A DNA stretch of 60,031 bases from Rs1 sp034111875 (GCA_034111875.1 JAWUWK010000100.1:1-60031); one strand, 5' to 3'; positions 8,716-19,241 are shown, counted from the first letter of the stretch. Numbers and translations are program-made. The notes: generated by a model not told the origin, from the sequence alone.

Positions 8716-10137
8716 TTAAGCCTCCATCATCGTTCTAACATCTACAAACGTGCCATTAATAGCAGCGGCTGCCGCCATTGCTGGGCTGACTAAATGGGTG
8801 CGCCCACCGCTGCCCTGTCTACCTTCAAAATTTCGATTAGAAGTGGACGCGCAGTGCTCACCTGGCTCTAGTTTATCGGGATTCATCGCCAGGCACATCG
8901 AACAGCCCGGCTCGCGCCACTCAAATCCAGCCGCAATAAATATTTTATCTAATCCCTCTGCTTCAGCTTGCGCTTTGACAAGACCAGAGCCTGGCACTAC
9001 TATCGCCTCTTTGACACTGGTCGCGACAGTGCGCCCTTTAGCTACTTTTGCGGCATCGCGGATATCCTCGATACGAGAGTTAGTGCAAGAGCCGATAAAA
9101 ATTCGATCCAAGGCAATATCAGTGATTAACTGATCTGCCGCTAACCCCATGTATTTGAGCGCGCGGTTGATACCATCTACTTTTACCGGATCTGGCTCAT
9201 TTGCAGGGTTCGGCACTTTGGCATCTACCGCAACTACCATTTCAGGAGAGGTACCCCAAGTCACTTGTGGAATGATCTGAGCGGCATTAATTTCAACTAC
9301 GCTATCAAACACTGCATCTGCATCAGAGTGCAAATCAGCCCAAGCACTCACGGCCTGCTGCCAAGCCTCACCTTTAGGGGCGAATGGGCGACCTTCTACA
9401 TAGTCGATGGTTAATTGATCAACAGCTACCATACCTACACGGGCCCCGGCCTCTATAGCCATGTTGCAGATAGTCATGCGTCCTTCCATGCTAATTTGCG
9501 CCATAGTAGAGCCACCAAATTCAATTGCGTAACCCGTGCCACCGGCGGTGCCTAATACACCGATAATATGCAACACTAGATCTTTAGCGGTAACGCCTAA
9601 ACCTAAATCACCTTCGATTTTGATCAACATATTTTTCATCTTACGAGTAATCAAGCACTGAGTCGCCAATACGTGCTCAACTTCAGAGGTACCAATACCA
9701 TGTGCTAGCGCGCCAAAAGCACCGTGGGTTGCTGTGTGAGAGTCACCACAGACCACAGTAGCACCGGGCAATGTCGCTCCTTGTTCTGGGCCGACCACGT
9801 GAACAATCCCCTGACGGATATCATTCATTTTAAATTCTAATATGCCAAAATCGTCACAGTTATCATCCAGTGTTTGCACTTGGATACGCGAGACAGGATC
9901 GACTATTTTTGATACCCCGCCATCGCGTTTAGTGGTGGGTACATTGTGATCTGGGGTCGCTAAATTGGCATCAATACGCCAAGGCTTGCGCCCTGCTAAA
10001 CGCAGGCCTTCAAACGCTTGCGGTGATGTCACCTCGTGCAGTAACTGCAAATCGATATACAAAAGCGCACTACCATCATCACTCTGGCGCACAAGGTGTG
10101 CATCAAATAATTTATCGTATAATGTCTTACCAGCCAT
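8716..10137 (-). CDS. leuC: 3-isopropylmalate dehydratase large subunit
   Basis: 473 aa, aconitase superfamily. It carries the 4Fe-4S cluster that isomerises isopropylmalate. Motifs include GKTLYDKLFDAHLV at the start, VVCGDSHTATHGAFGALAHGIGTSEVEHVLATQ, FIGSCTNSRIEDIRDAA and GCSMCLAMNPD, which supply the three cluster cysteines. It is the first gene of leuCDB and faces a LysR-type regulator, the arrangement known from pseudomonads where the regulator controls this operon. Confidence 0.97.
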   Translation of the reverse strand: MAGKTLYDKLFDAHLVRQSDDGSALLYIDLQLLHEVTSPQAFEGLRLAGRKPWRIDANLATPDHNVPTTKRDGGVSKIVDPVSRIQVQTLDDNCDDFGILEFKMNDIRQGIVHVVGPEQGATLPGATVVCGDSHTATHGAFGALAHGIGTSEVEHVLATQCLITRKMKNMLIKIEGDLGLGVTAKDLVLHIIGVLGTAGGTGYAIEFGGSTMAQISMEGRMTICNMAIEAGARVGMVAVDQLTIDYVEGRPFAPKGEAWQQAVSAWADLHSDADAVFDSVVEINAAQIIPQVTWGTSPEMVVAVDAKVPNPANEPDPVKVDGINRALKYMGLAADQLITDIALDRIFIGSCTNSRIEDIRDAAKVAKGRTVATSVKEAIVVPGSGLVKAQAEAEGLDKIFIAAGFEWREPGCSMCLAMNPDKLEPGEHCASTSNRNFEGRQGSGGRTHLVSPAMAAAAAINGTFVDVRTMMEA

Positions 10138-10181
10138 TAGGTAACTCCTCTCAACTCAAGTTCATGGGCTTAAACCCTGTT

Positions 10182-10214
10182 ATCTCTACCGGTACTCGCG
10201 GTACCCATAGAGAT
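10182..10214. promoter_or_regulatory. Hairpin in the leuC leader
   Basis: Arms ATCTCTA (10182-10188) and TAGAGAT (10208-10214) enclose a second pair GGTAC / GTACC around a TCGCG centre. It lies 45-77 bases before the leuC start, in the likely 5' untranslated region or promoter. It could be a regulator site or an RNA hairpin; no leucine-rich leader peptide accompanies it. Confidence 0.4.
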
Positions 10215-10313
10215 TATCATAGTGAATACAGTTTTTTTGATTTAGTATTTTTGATTGAGGCTATTTTAAGGGGATAAAAAAAATAACACAAATTCATAAT
10301 TTTTATGTAAACT

Positions 10314-10328
10314 ATTCCAAACTAGAAT
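10314..10328. promoter_or_regulatory. LysR-type box between leuC and its regulator
   Basis: ATTC-N7-GAAT, an inverted repeat of the T-N11-A type bound by LysR-family proteins, lies 20 bases before the regulator ATG and 177 bases before leuC. Its place fits both autoregulation and control of leuCDB. Confidence 0.45.
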
Positions 10329-10347
10329 ACTTGTGAGATTGCAGACG

Positions 10348-11205
10348 ATGGATACCAATACCCTAAATGCCTTTATCGCAGTGGCAGAGCATGGATCCTT
10401 CTCGATTGCCGCTGAACATTTGTTTATCACACAGTCCGCGATCAGTAAAAGAGTGGCTTTGTTAGAGCAACAATTGGATAAAAAACTCTTTGATCGTATT
10501 GGCAGACGAGTCACTTTGACCAGTGCAGGCCGAGCACTAATGCCCTGTGCTGAAAAAATATTGATGTCTTTCGATGATGCGCGCACTGTTATCGACAATC
10601 TCGACGGCAACATTAGTGGCACTCTTTCACTGGCTTCCTCTCATCATATTGGACTGCACCGCTTACCTAGTGTGCTTAGACAATATAGCCAAAAGTATCC
10701 TCAGGTCCATTTAAACTTGAGTTTTGGAGAATCAGAGGCGGCTTATCAAGGCGTGGTAAAAGGTCATTTAGAACTGGCTCTTATTACTCTGGCCCCCCTA
10801 CCCGACCCTATTATTTGCGTGCAAAAAGTATGGAATGACAAAATGTGTTTTGTGGTTGCTAAAGATCACCCACTAGCACATAGGGGGAAAGTGACCCTTA
10901 GTCAGTTGCAACAACATCGTGCTATCTTACCCGGACCACAGACATTTACCCGACAAATAACTGCTGAACGTTTCACTGCACAAGGACTGTCGTTAGACGT
11001 GGCCATGTCAACCAACAACTTAGACACGATTAAGATGATGGTCAGTACCGGCCTTGGCTGGAGTTTACTACCACAAATCATGATTGATCATCAGATGCAG
11101 ATATTAGTCACCGATCAGATGAATATTTATCGCGAGTTGGGTTACATTTATCACACAGAGCGGACCTTATCTAACGCCGCTAAACGGTTTATCGATTTGC
11201 TTTAA
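10348..11205 (+). CDS. LysR-family regulator, probably of leuCDB
   Basis: 285 aa from the ATG at 10348 (an in-frame GTG at 10333 is less likely). Residues 1-60 form the winged helix-turn-helix: LNAFIAVAEHGSFSIAAEHLFITQSAISKRVALLE, then GRRVTLTSAGRAL. The rest is the periplasmic-binding-like effector domain. Divergent position to leuC with a T-N11-A box between the two starts suggests it activates leuCDB and represses itself, perhaps sensing 2-isopropylmalate as other leucine regulators do. The inducer is inference. Confidence 0.9.
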   Translation: MDTNTLNAFIAVAEHGSFSIAAEHLFITQSAISKRVALLEQQLDKKLFDRIGRRVTLTSAGRALMPCAEKILMSFDDARTVIDNLDGNISGTLSLASSHHIGLHRLPSVLRQYSQKYPQVHLNLSFGESEAAYQGVVKGHLELALITLAPLPDPIICVQKVWNDKMCFVVAKDHPLAHRGKVTLSQLQQHRAILPGPQTFTRQITAERFTAQGLSLDVAMSTNNLDTIKMMVSTGLGWSLLPQIMIDHQMQILVTDQMNIYRELGYIYHTERTLSNAAKRFIDLL

Positions 11206-11811
11206 AAAAAAGGCAATTAAATCAGTACAGCCCTCTCATCTTTTTATTAACATACTGGACGATGATTAATCACGAACGTTATTTAATAAACTTTGCCATT
11301 ACAAACCGCTGGGTCTATTATCGGCTTCATGATTAAAGTATATAAAGGCGAATAAACACAACGACAGATTGTTGCGCTGACTGCAGGTTTAATTTATCAA
11401 TTAAGGTTGAAATACACGAACTGCGCATGCAGCATTAAAGCAGCTATCAGCAAAGGTTTGTTTACAATAGAAAATGCTCTCAGTTTATAGATCATAGACA
11501 ATTTTAGCCTTTAATATAGAGCGGATTTTATTCAATATTCACCTCAGTATAGGCCAAATATTGAACAATTTAATCCCTAAACTTTCTCTAAGAATATATT
11601 TTATAATATCTAAATTGCTCGAAAAAACCTTATACATCAAAATATTGGAAACAGAAAGTGACAATGAAACATGAAGACTCACAGAGCGAAGATTTTATGA
11701 TTGATAGCTCCAGTTTCAAACAATGACAAGCCCTTAATAAAGGGTAGTAGATGAATATAAACATTTTAATCTAAGATCAAACCATAACAGGTCAAAAAAA
11801 GGAAATTCAAA
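11206..11811. other. Gene-free region before the GST gene
   Basis: 606 AT-rich bases. No convincing gene. A short CCCTT-AATA-AAGGG hairpin lies near 11733. The few codons around 11698 (FMIDSSSFKQ) faintly resemble the start of an IS5-type transposase catalytic block, but are too short to call. Confidence 0.4.
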
Positions 11812-12456
11812 ATGGCAATTATATACGGTGTTCCTCCCTCTCCTTTCGTCAGAAAAACAATGCTGGCTCACGCTATTAAAGGGATTAGTTTTGACCTAAT
11901 CCCTATGCCACCAGGTAATGATGATCCAGAATTTCGCGCAGCCTCTCCGATGGGTAAAATACCCGGTTATAGAGTTAATGATGAGTTGGGGTTTTCTGAT
12001 TCGTCAGTGATTATCGCCTATTTAGAACGTACCAATAGCGACAACCCTTTATACCCTGGAAACCCAGAGGATTTTGCGCGCGCTCTATGGTTTGAAGTAT
12101 ACAGCGATACTAAACTTTCAGAAGTGACCTCTGCACTCTATTTTCAACGAATACTGGGACCGACATTTTTTCAAAAAGCAACAGATGAAGAGCGTGTCAA
12201 CGATTTAATCACTAACCTTATTCCACAACCACTGGATTATTTAGAGCAACAGCTGGCAGGCAAAGACTACTTTGTTGGCAATCATTTTTCGGTGGCTGAT
12301 TTAGCTATTGGCAGTCATATGATGAGCCTTATGCACGCCAACTTTGATCTTGATGCCACGCGCTGGCCCTCACTTGCCACTTTTGCAACTCACTTCATGA
12401 ACCGTCCAGAAGTTATTGACCAATTTTCAAAAGAAAATGCAATGCTTGGAAAATAA
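11812..12456 (+). CDS. Glutathione S-transferase family protein
   Basis: 214 aa. The N-terminal thioredoxin-like half starts AIIYGVPPSPFVRKTMLAHAIKGI and contains the cis-proline GKIPGYRV and the glutathione-contacting FSDSSVIIAYLE near residue 63. The C-terminal helical half has GKDYFVGNHFSVADLAIGSHM, the usual N-capping motif. It conjugates or reduces substrates with glutathione; the substrate cannot be told. RBS AAGGAAA is well placed. It stands alone, convergent with rhlE. Confidence 0.9.
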   Translation: MAIIYGVPPSPFVRKTMLAHAIKGISFDLIPMPPGNDDPEFRAASPMGKIPGYRVNDELGFSDSSVIIAYLERTNSDNPLYPGNPEDFARALWFEVYSDTKLSEVTSALYFQRILGPTFFQKATDEERVNDLITNLIPQPLDYLEQQLAGKDYFVGNHFSVADLAIGSHMMSLMHANFDLDATRWPSLATFATHFMNRPEVIDQFSKENAMLGK

Positions 12457-12513
12457 ACCAAGAGATAATTCTGTGATTAATCTAGTGGGCAATGTCACAC
12501 AATGACTATTAAT

Positions 12514-12554
12514 ATCCTTTACACATTGATGTTAGTCTACTTTGTGTAAAGGAT
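12514..12554. terminator. Stem-loop between convergent gst and rhlE
   Basis: Twelve-base arms ATCCTTTACACA and TGTGTAAAGGAT with a 17-base loop, 58 bases after the GST stop and 17 after the rhlE stop. Its position between two converging genes suggests a bidirectional terminator or mRNA end, though no long T tract follows. Confidence 0.5.
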
Positions 12555-12570
12555 CCCCTAGCGCTAATTT

Positions 12571-13902
12571 TTAGCTGGATGTAGTTGCGCTAGAGCGATT
12601 ATTGGAGGTGCTTGCGCCAGTATTAGCGCGGTGTCTTATGTTTTTAGACACAGGTTTATGACCGCGGACATTCTCACCGCTGCGCTGTCCGTCTTTATGC
12701 TCAACTTTGTTCTTCTTCACTCCTTTGGCCTTGAAAGGTCTTGTATCTAAGGTGGTAGTCCCCAGTTTATTGACCGGCGTAAAGCCTGGAACTTCTCGAC
12801 GTGGAACCACTTCTTTGATGAGTCGTTCAATATCTTTTAATTGTTTAAATTCATCATTTGATACCAGGGAAATGGCGTTTCCTTCCGCACCTGCACGGCC
12901 AGTACGACCAATACGGTGAACATAGTCTTCAGGGACATTGGGCAGATCAAAATTAACTACTTGTGGCAATTGATCAATATCAATGCCGCGTGCGGCTATA
13001 TCGGTGGCGACTAAGACTTGAATGCTACTGTCTTTAAATCCAGCTAATGCCTTAGTTCTTGCACCTTGACTCTTATTGCCGTGAATCGCCGCCGCATTTA
13101 TGTTGGCCGCTTCAAGTTGTTTGCATAGTTTATTCGCACCGTGTTTAGTTCGCGTAAAGACCAACACTTGAAACCAATTATTATCTTTTATTAAATGGAT
13201 TAGCAATGCTGACTTTTGATTCTTATCCACCGCATAGAGCGATTGCTGCACACTTCGTACAGCAGAATTCGGTGCGGCTACAGAAATCTCAACAGGATTG
13301 TTAACCAGTTTTTTAGCTAAAACACGGATATCATCAGAGAATGTCGCTGAAAACATCAAATTTTGTCTTTTGGCAGGTAACACGGCGAGAATTTTTTTGA
13401 TATCGTGGATAAAGCCCATATCTAACATGCGGTCAGCTTCATCGAGCACCAACACTTCAAGCTGATTGAATTTCAACGCATTTTGACTATATAAATCTAA
13501 CAGCCTACCAGGTGTAGCCACTAGTACGTCAACGCCCTGTCGAAGCTTTTGCATTTGGGGATTGATTTTTACACCACCAAAAACCACTGTCGATTTCAAC
13601 GGCAAGTATTTAGAGTAAGTCTCTACATTGTCTGCCACTTGAGCCGCTAACTCACGTGTCGGGGTTAAGATTAATGCCCTGACTGAATTGGCCTGTGCCT
13701 TATTCCCTTTTGACAATTTATGCAGTATGGGTAAAGTAAACCCTGCGGTTTTGCCTGTGCCGGTTTGAGCGGCTGCCATCACATCGAGATTTTTTAAAAC
13801 CGCGGGAATCGCCTCAGCTTGAATCGGAGATGGAATGTCGTAACCTTTCTCGGCAACGGCTTTTAAAATTGGTTCACAAAGGCCGAGATCGGCAAAACTC
13901 AT
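12571..13902 (-). CDS. rhlE: DEAD-box ATP-dependent RNA helicase, RhlE type
   Basis: 443 aa from ATG at 13902 (MSFADLGLCEPIL, the usual RhlE start); an in-frame TTG would add 13 residues. Motifs in order: Q motif before residue 30, AQTGTGKT 45-52, PTRELA 81-86, TPGR 130-133, DEAD 154-157, SAT 185-187, then ATDIAARGIDIDQLPQVVNFDLP and HRIGRTGRAG in the second RecA domain. The C-terminal 70 residues are basic and disordered, as in RhlE proteins, and help RNA binding. Such helicases act in ribosome maturation and cold growth. Confidence 0.93.
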   Translation of the reverse strand: MSFADLGLCEPILKAVAEKGYDIPSPIQAEAIPAVLKNLDVMAAAQTGTGKTAGFTLPILHKLSKGNKAQANSVRALILTPTRELAAQVADNVETYSKYLPLKSTVVFGGVKINPQMQKLRQGVDVLVATPGRLLDLYSQNALKFNQLEVLVLDEADRMLDMGFIHDIKKILAVLPAKRQNLMFSATFSDDIRVLAKKLVNNPVEISVAAPNSAVRSVQQSLYAVDKNQKSALLIHLIKDNNWFQVLVFTRTKHGANKLCKQLEAANINAAAIHGNKSQGARTKALAGFKDSSIQVLVATDIAARGIDIDQLPQVVNFDLPNVPEDYVHRIGRTGRAGAEGNAISLVSNDEFKQLKDIERLIKEVVPRREVPGFTPVNKLGTTTLDTRPFKAKGVKKNKVEHKDGQRSGENVRGHKPVSKNIRHRANTGASTSNNRSSATTSS

Positions 13903-14017
13903 AGGAATACTCTTAATTGACTGGGGAAAATTGGATAGCAACGGCTGTTCTAAGGCGCGGCATTATACCTTAGTTAACTTTCAGGTACTATGTTTTTTAT
14001 CTTTTCAGGATACAACA

Positions 14018-14148
14018 ATAATTTACAGCGGAAAATCAGAATTTGACTAATATTCCCAGCGCTTTCTCGTTAAATAGCCCGCTATCAGCCGCAAAAGATC
14101 AAGAATTCTGTCTCGAATCTACTTTTCCTCGGACCATCGACCAAGCCC
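14018..14148 (-). repeat. Dispersed structured repeat, copy D
   Basis: About 131 bp between rhlE and gdhB. In minus-strand reading it starts GGTCGATGGTCCGAGGAAAA and ends near ATTTTCCGCTGTAAATT. It shares with three other copies in this window the core blocks GTAGATT, GATCTTTTG-like, GATAGCGGGCTATTTAACGAG and GGGAATAT. Its left end GGAAAA and right end TTTTCC are matched to each other, unlike the other copies where both ends have other bases. See the repeat finding. Confidence 0.8.
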
Positions 14149-14214
14149 AATAAGCTCTAAGACTATTGAATCTATTGATTCGCAAGTTATTAACCGCGTT
14201 TTAAAAGCCAACAA

Positions 14215-14237
14215 AAAACCCGCGCTAGGCGGGTTTT
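14215..14237 (-). terminator. Rho-independent terminator after gdhB
   Basis: Stem AAAACCCGC / GCGGGTTTT with a five-base loop and flanking T on the minus strand, 65 bases after the gdhB stop. Confidence 0.8.
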
Positions 14238-14301
14238 GTATCAGTTCTGACCACTATTTCAGGCAAAGAACTCAATTAATGACATATTAGCGTTTGAAAT
14301 G

Positions 14302-17300
14302 CTAATGCATTTCGCTGGTGTTTTTAGCGAGATCCACAAGTTCTTTACCTGCCACGATATACATGGCGTAATCTTGCTTCTCTGCACTACGCAACTCGTC
14401 TAATACATTAATCCAACGAACTGTCAGTGATTGATGTTCATCCATCCACTGCTCGACGACTTGTTTAATATCATCAGTCTTTTTAAAGCCTTGCAGTACC
14501 GACTTAAGCACCAAACCATGTTGCCATTCTAGATCATCACGGAACGCCTCTCGAGCCAGTCCCTGCCAATGGCTATTAACCGACAAGGCATTTAGCTGCT
14601 GTGCAAACCAAGCCAATTGTAGTTTGTTGCTGATTTTGAAATAGGCTCTGGCGACTTTTTCAACCGGTACTTTGGTAGATTTACCAATTTCACCAATTGC
14701 CAGCACTGAGTATAGGCCCCGTGTATTAGCAATACTCGATGCAATATCTTCGCTCACGCCTAATGCAGTGTATTTAGCAAATGTTTGCTTCCAGCGCTCT
14801 AGTGGTTCTCCAAGTAGGAACTTATCCATGCCTTTTTCAGCCGCAATAATAAGTTTAGAGAATTGATCAAGTTCAAGCTGACAATCTAGACCGGCCACAC
14901 GGTTTCGCACAAACCATCTCGTGGCTCTGCGCGTTAAGTGTTGTAATTCTTGCATTAAATCAAACTGCACTTCAGAGTCTATACTGTAGTCCATCTGCTC
15001 GATTTTAGTCCAAGTATCAGTCACTTTAAAAATGTCGCGTACTAGTATGTAAGCCTTAGCTATAACACCTACATTCGCTCCAGTAGAACCGACTAAGCGA
15101 TCAACAAAATTGATGCCCATAAAATTGACAATATGATTGGCAACTTGGGTAGCAACCAGTTCACGGTTTAATCGGTGCTGTTTCATTTGAGTAGCGTATC
15201 GCTTCTCTAATTCCACAGGGAAAGACGTCGTCAGCTCACGAGACACATACGGATCATCCGGTACAGATGTCAGTAGAAGAGACTCTTTCAAATCCGCTTT
15301 AGCATAAGAAATAAGGACCGATAGTTCAGGTCGCGTTAGACCCGCACCACTAATAGCGCGCTCAGCCATCACTGCATCAGAAGGTAAAAACTCTAAAGAC
15401 CGATTAAGCTTGCCTTGAGATTCTAAGCTATTAGTGAATCGACGGTATTCACCCATAGACTTAACCGCTTGACGTTCAGCCAAACTAATCGCTTGCACTT
15501 GGCGATAATTATTCGACAACACCAAATCAGAAACTTCATCTGTCATTGAGGCTAACAAATTATTGCGTTGCTTTTGTGTAAGGTCACCATCATCAATAAT
15601 ACCTTTCAGCAAAATTTTGATATTGACTTCATGGTCAGAACAATCGACGCCGGCGGCGTTATCAATAAAGTCAGTATTTGAACGACCGCCATTTAAGCAG
15701 TATTCAACACGGCCTAACTGCGTGGTACCTAAATTTCCCCCCTCACCGATCACTTTACAGCGCAATTCATTACCGTTAACTCGTAATACATCGTTAGCCT
15801 TATCGCCCACTTCTTCATGAGTTTCACTAGAGGCTTTGATGTAAGTGCCTATGCCACCATTCCAGAGTAAATCAATTTCAGCTTTCAAAAGCGCATTGAT
15901 TAATTCTGTCGGTGTCATGCTAGCGTTCTTAACTCCGAGCATCGCTTTAATTTCCGGGGTTAACTTGATCGATTTCGCGCTGCGTTCGAATAAGCCACCG
16001 CCTTTAGAGATCAAGGTCTTGTCGTAATCTTCCCAACTTGAGCGCGGTAAATCAAACAAACGCTGTCGCTCTATAAATGTCTTAGCGGCATCAGGTTTAG
16101 GATCGATAAAAATATGCATATGGTTGAAAGCGCTTAACATGCAGATTTTGTCTGACAACAACATGCCATTGCCGAAGACATCACCCGCCATATCGCCTAT
16201 ACCAATGACTGTAAATTCATCTTTGGCTGTATTGATACCCATTTCACGAAAATGTCTTTCAACCGACACCCAAGCGCCTTTTGCAGTGATACCCATGCCT
16301 TTGTGATCGTAGCCAACACTGCCGCCTGAGGCGAACGCATCTCCCATCCAAAAACCATAGTCATCGGAGATGCCATTGGCTATGTCTGAGAAAGTGGCAG
16401 TGCCTTTATCCGCGGCCACTACTAAATAAGGATCATCTTCATCGCGTCTAACAACATCCACAGGGGGGGCAACAGCGCCTTCTACTAGGTTATCCGTGAT
16501 ATCTAACAATGCACGGATGAAGACTTTATAACAGGCGATACCTTCGGCTAAAAATTCCTCACGAGACATTGAATCATTTAAGTACTGAGGAACAAAACCG
16601 CCTTTGGCACCAACGGGCACTATGACCGCATTTTTAACTTGCTGAGCTTTGACTAGACCTAATACTTCTGTACGGAAATCTTCTGCACGATCCGACCAAC
16701 GCAAACCACCACGAGCGACTTTTCCGCCACGTAGATGAACCCCTTGTACCCGGGGAGAGAATACAAAAATTTCAAATAGGGGTGCTGGCAGCGGTATTCC
16801 CGGAATATCTTGGGGGGTTAATTTAAAGCTAATATAGCTTTTGCTGCCACCTTTAAGGTCTTTCTGGAAGAAGTTAGTCCGCACTGTTCCTTTGATGAGT
16901 GCTAGATACTGACGCAACACCCGATCGTCGGTTAAACTGACCACGCCGTCAAAACTGGCTAGCAATTGAGCTTCAATTTTGTCTGCTTTTTTATCGGAGG
17001 TACTTTTAGGGTCAAAGTATGCATGAAACAAATCCACCAACTGCTCGGCTATAGCGGTGTATTGATTCAAAGTAGCAATAATCGCATCGGTACTAATAGG
17101 AAAGCGGATTTGTTTCATATACGCCGCATAGGCCCGTAAAAGCACCACATCACGCCAATCGAGCTTAGCGCCTAACACAAGTCTATTAAAGTTATCAGAA
17201 GTGGCGCGTTTATTCCAGATAGCCAAAAAGGCCTCTTGGAAAGAGGTCCGATGGTCTTTGACTACTATTTTATCAGGGCCTGTGTAGACCAGATGAAAAT

Positions 17301-19137
17301 CATGTAACCAAGCGACATTTTCACCCGTTTTAATTTGATATGGATGTTCATCGATTACCCGTAAACCTAAATGCTCTAGCACAGGCAGCACATCAGATAA
17401 CGGCATAGGTACATCCAGGTTATACAAGGTAAGGTTTAATTCATTACCTTCATTTTCTAACTGGCGGTAAAAGCTTAGGGATAATGGCACTTCTTTAGTC
17501 AATTTTGACATATAACCAATATCAGCGACACCGGTGCGCGGAGTAAACATATCGCTATAGCCTGCGGGGAAGTTCACACCGACAGCGTTGTATTCATTTA
17601 AACCTTTCTCCTCACCCATTTTTTCAATGAGGGCGATACGTAATTCATCCTGCCAACTGCGTGACGCCTGACGCACTAAATGTTCAATAGATTTCAAATC
17701 AGTTTTGGAGGCCACATTCCCTTTAGAATTACGCAAAGTGAATTGTGTTCGCGCCAGGATAGACTCAGAGAAATAGGTATGAAAATCAGACTGATCACAA
17801 CCTAAAGACTCTTTCAGTATATTTTCAACTTTAACTCTAAATCCAGTACTGTAAATATCGCGCGGCACATAGACCAGACAAGAGAAAAAATGGTCGCTGC
17901 GGTCTTTTCGAATAAAGACCCGTATTTGACGACGTTCATGTATTTGTAAAATACCGATAGCCATTTCAAATAGTTCATCAGTGCGAGTTAGGAATAATTC
18001 ATCACGCGGATGTATTTCTAATATTTGGAGTAACTCTTTCCAATTATGGCCGCCATAAGGTAACGCTGAGCGCTCCATTACTGCCTGAACTTTGCACCGA
18101 ACTATAGGTATAAGGGTTGAGCTTTTATTGTACACAGTAGAAGTATATTGGCCTAAGAATCGAATCTCGCCGACCCATTTCCCACCAGTATCAAACTGTT
18201 TGATACTGATGTAATCAGGGTGTGATGGACGATGAATCCGTGACTTATCCATTGCCTTGGAAAAAGTAACAATATCGGTTTCATCAGTAGCTACATCTTC
18301 AGAAATATCATGAAACAACTGAGATTGGGAAAACGCATTATCATCTTTTTTAAGCAAACCTAACTGGCTATGCTCAACAGCAACTAAGGCGGTAGTACCG
18401 CCTTTTTTGATAACTTTGTATTCGTCGTAACCTAAGAAAGTGAAGTGATCTTTCAACCAAATCAAAAACTCTTTAGTCTCTTTTACATCTTCCTTAGAGA
18501 CTTTGTCAATTTTACCCTCAAAGCTTTTCATCGCTGCTTCGCAATGTTTCACCATCGCTGGGAAATCATCAACAACCGAAATCACTTCGTTGAGAATATC
18601 AGTCAAGGTTTGTTGTATATCTTCTAACTGGGCTTTATTCGAGTGTCGGTCTATCTCAACAGATATTAACGATTCCCGCTGAGGATTTACAGCATTAGAA
18701 TTGGCGTCAATTAACTGTTTGAGTTTCCCAGAAGAATCTCGTTCAGTGGTTATAACTGTATTATTTATCGCGTGAATAGTTAAATTTCTGCGATTTAACT
18801 CCATTCTTAAAGAGTCGACTAAGAACGGTTTATCCGTTTGCAGTATTTCGATGAAGGTATGCGTAGATTGCCATCCACTTTCTTCAAACCGGGGATTAAA
18901 TACTCGAACCGAAGGTATATCTCTCTGGTGATTTTGAATAAAGTGCCAGCTTTCTAACGTCGCACCATACAGATCATCTAAGCGCCATGCCTCCATATCT
19001 GACTCTGAAACTGCAGCATAATATGCAAAAGCAAACTGTTTAACAGCACTGGATTTGGAAGCCTTCAGTTTGCTGTCTAACTCTTCATTTAATTCTTTGA
19101 GCAGTGAAGACTTGATTGTTCCTGTTTCGGTTGCCAT
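14302..19137 (-). CDS. gdhB: NAD-specific glutamate dehydrogenase, large (GDH-180) type
   Basis: 1611 aa from the ATG at 19137, which has AAAGGA 10 bases upstream; an earlier in-frame ATG at 19221 lacks a good ribosome site. It deaminates glutamate to 2-oxoglutarate with NAD+, mostly for amino-acid catabolism. The first 700 residues are regulatory ACT-like segments; the catalytic part shows GGLRWSDRAEDFRTEVLGLV, VPVGAKGGFVPQYL, TFSDIANGISDDYGFWMGDAFASGG, IGIGDMAGDVFGNGML and VIGEGGNLGTTQLGRVEY. Length and motifs fit the 1600-residue enzymes of Pseudomonas and Shewanella. It stands as a single gene with its own terminator. Confidence 0.96.
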   Translation of the reverse strand: MATETGTIKSSLLKELNEELDSKLKASKSSAVKQFAFAYYAAVSESDMEAWRLDDLYGATLESWHFIQNHQRDIPSVRVFNPRFEESGWQSTHTFIEILQTDKPFLVDSLRMELNRRNLTIHAINNTVITTERDSSGKLKQLIDANSNAVNPQRESLISVEIDRHSNKAQLEDIQQTLTDILNEVISVVDDFPAMVKHCEAAMKSFEGKIDKVSKEDVKETKEFLIWLKDHFTFLGYDEYKVIKKGGTTALVAVEHSQLGLLKKDDNAFSQSQLFHDISEDVATDETDIVTFSKAMDKSRIHRPSHPDYISIKQFDTGGKWVGEIRFLGQYTSTVYNKSSTLIPIVRCKVQAVMERSALPYGGHNWKELLQILEIHPRDELFLTRTDELFEMAIGILQIHERRQIRVFIRKDRSDHFFSCLVYVPRDIYSTGFRVKVENILKESLGCDQSDFHTYFSESILARTQFTLRNSKGNVASKTDLKSIEHLVRQASRSWQDELRIALIEKMGEEKGLNEYNAVGVNFPAGYSDMFTPRTGVADIGYMSKLTKEVPLSLSFYRQLENEGNELNLTLYNLDVPMPLSDVLPVLEHLGLRVIDEHPYQIKTGENVAWLHDFHLVYTGPDKIVVKDHRTSFQEAFLAIWNKRATSDNFNRLVLGAKLDWRDVVLLRAYAAYMKQIRFPISTDAIIATLNQYTAIAEQLVDLFHAYFDPKSTSDKKADKIEAQLLASFDGVVSLTDDRVLRQYLALIKGTVRTNFFQKDLKGGSKSYISFKLTPQDIPGIPLPAPLFEIFVFSPRVQGVHLRGGKVARGGLRWSDRAEDFRTEVLGLVKAQQVKNAVIVPVGAKGGFVPQYLNDSMSREEFLAEGIACYKVFIRALLDITDNLVEGAVAPPVDVVRRDEDDPYLVVAADKGTATFSDIANGISDDYGFWMGDAFASGGSVGYDHKGMGITAKGAWVSVERHFREMGINTAKDEFTVIGIGDMAGDVFGNGMLLSDKICMLSAFNHMHIFIDPKPDAAKTFIERQRLFDLPRSSWEDYDKTLISKGGGLFERSAKSIKLTPEIKAMLGVKNASMTPTELINALLKAEIDLLWNGGIGTYIKASSETHEEVGDKANDVLRVNGNELRCKVIGEGGNLGTTQLGRVEYCLNGGRSNTDFIDNAAGVDCSDHEVNIKILLKGIIDDGDLTQKQRNNLLASMTDEVSDLVLSNNYRQVQAISLAERQAVKSMGEYRRFTNSLESQGKLNRSLEFLPSDAVMAERAISGAGLTRPELSVLISYAKADLKESLLLTSVPDDPYVSRELTTSFPVELEKRYATQMKQHRLNRELVATQVANHIVNFMGINFVDRLVGSTGANVGVIAKAYILVRDIFKVTDTWTKIEQMDYSIDSEVQFDLMQELQHLTRRATRWFVRNRVAGLDCQLELDQFSKLIIAAEKGMDKFLLGEPLERWKQTFAKYTALGVSEDIASSIANTRGLYSVLAIGEIGKSTKVPVEKVARAYFKISNKLQLAWFAQQLNALSVNSHWQGLAREAFRDDLEWQHGLVLKSVLQGFKKTDDIKQVVEQWMDEHQSLTVRWINVLDELRSAEKQDYAMYIVAGKELVDLAKNTSEMH

Positions 19138-19241
19138 CGTCTGCGAATCCTTTGGTTTTTTTATAATGGATTTTAAAGTAGAGTCAGTATAGTCTAGTAC
19201 TGCTCGCCATTCCTGTATCATTTTTTCTTTATATCAATATT

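Noticed and set aside
10138..10347. Leucine-rich leader peptide for attenuation of leuC
   Set aside because: A small frame exists but has only scattered Leu codons, and no terminator/antiterminator pair follows.
11698..11727. Transposase fragment MIDSSSFKQ
   Set aside because: Nine residues followed by a stop are too few to support homology.
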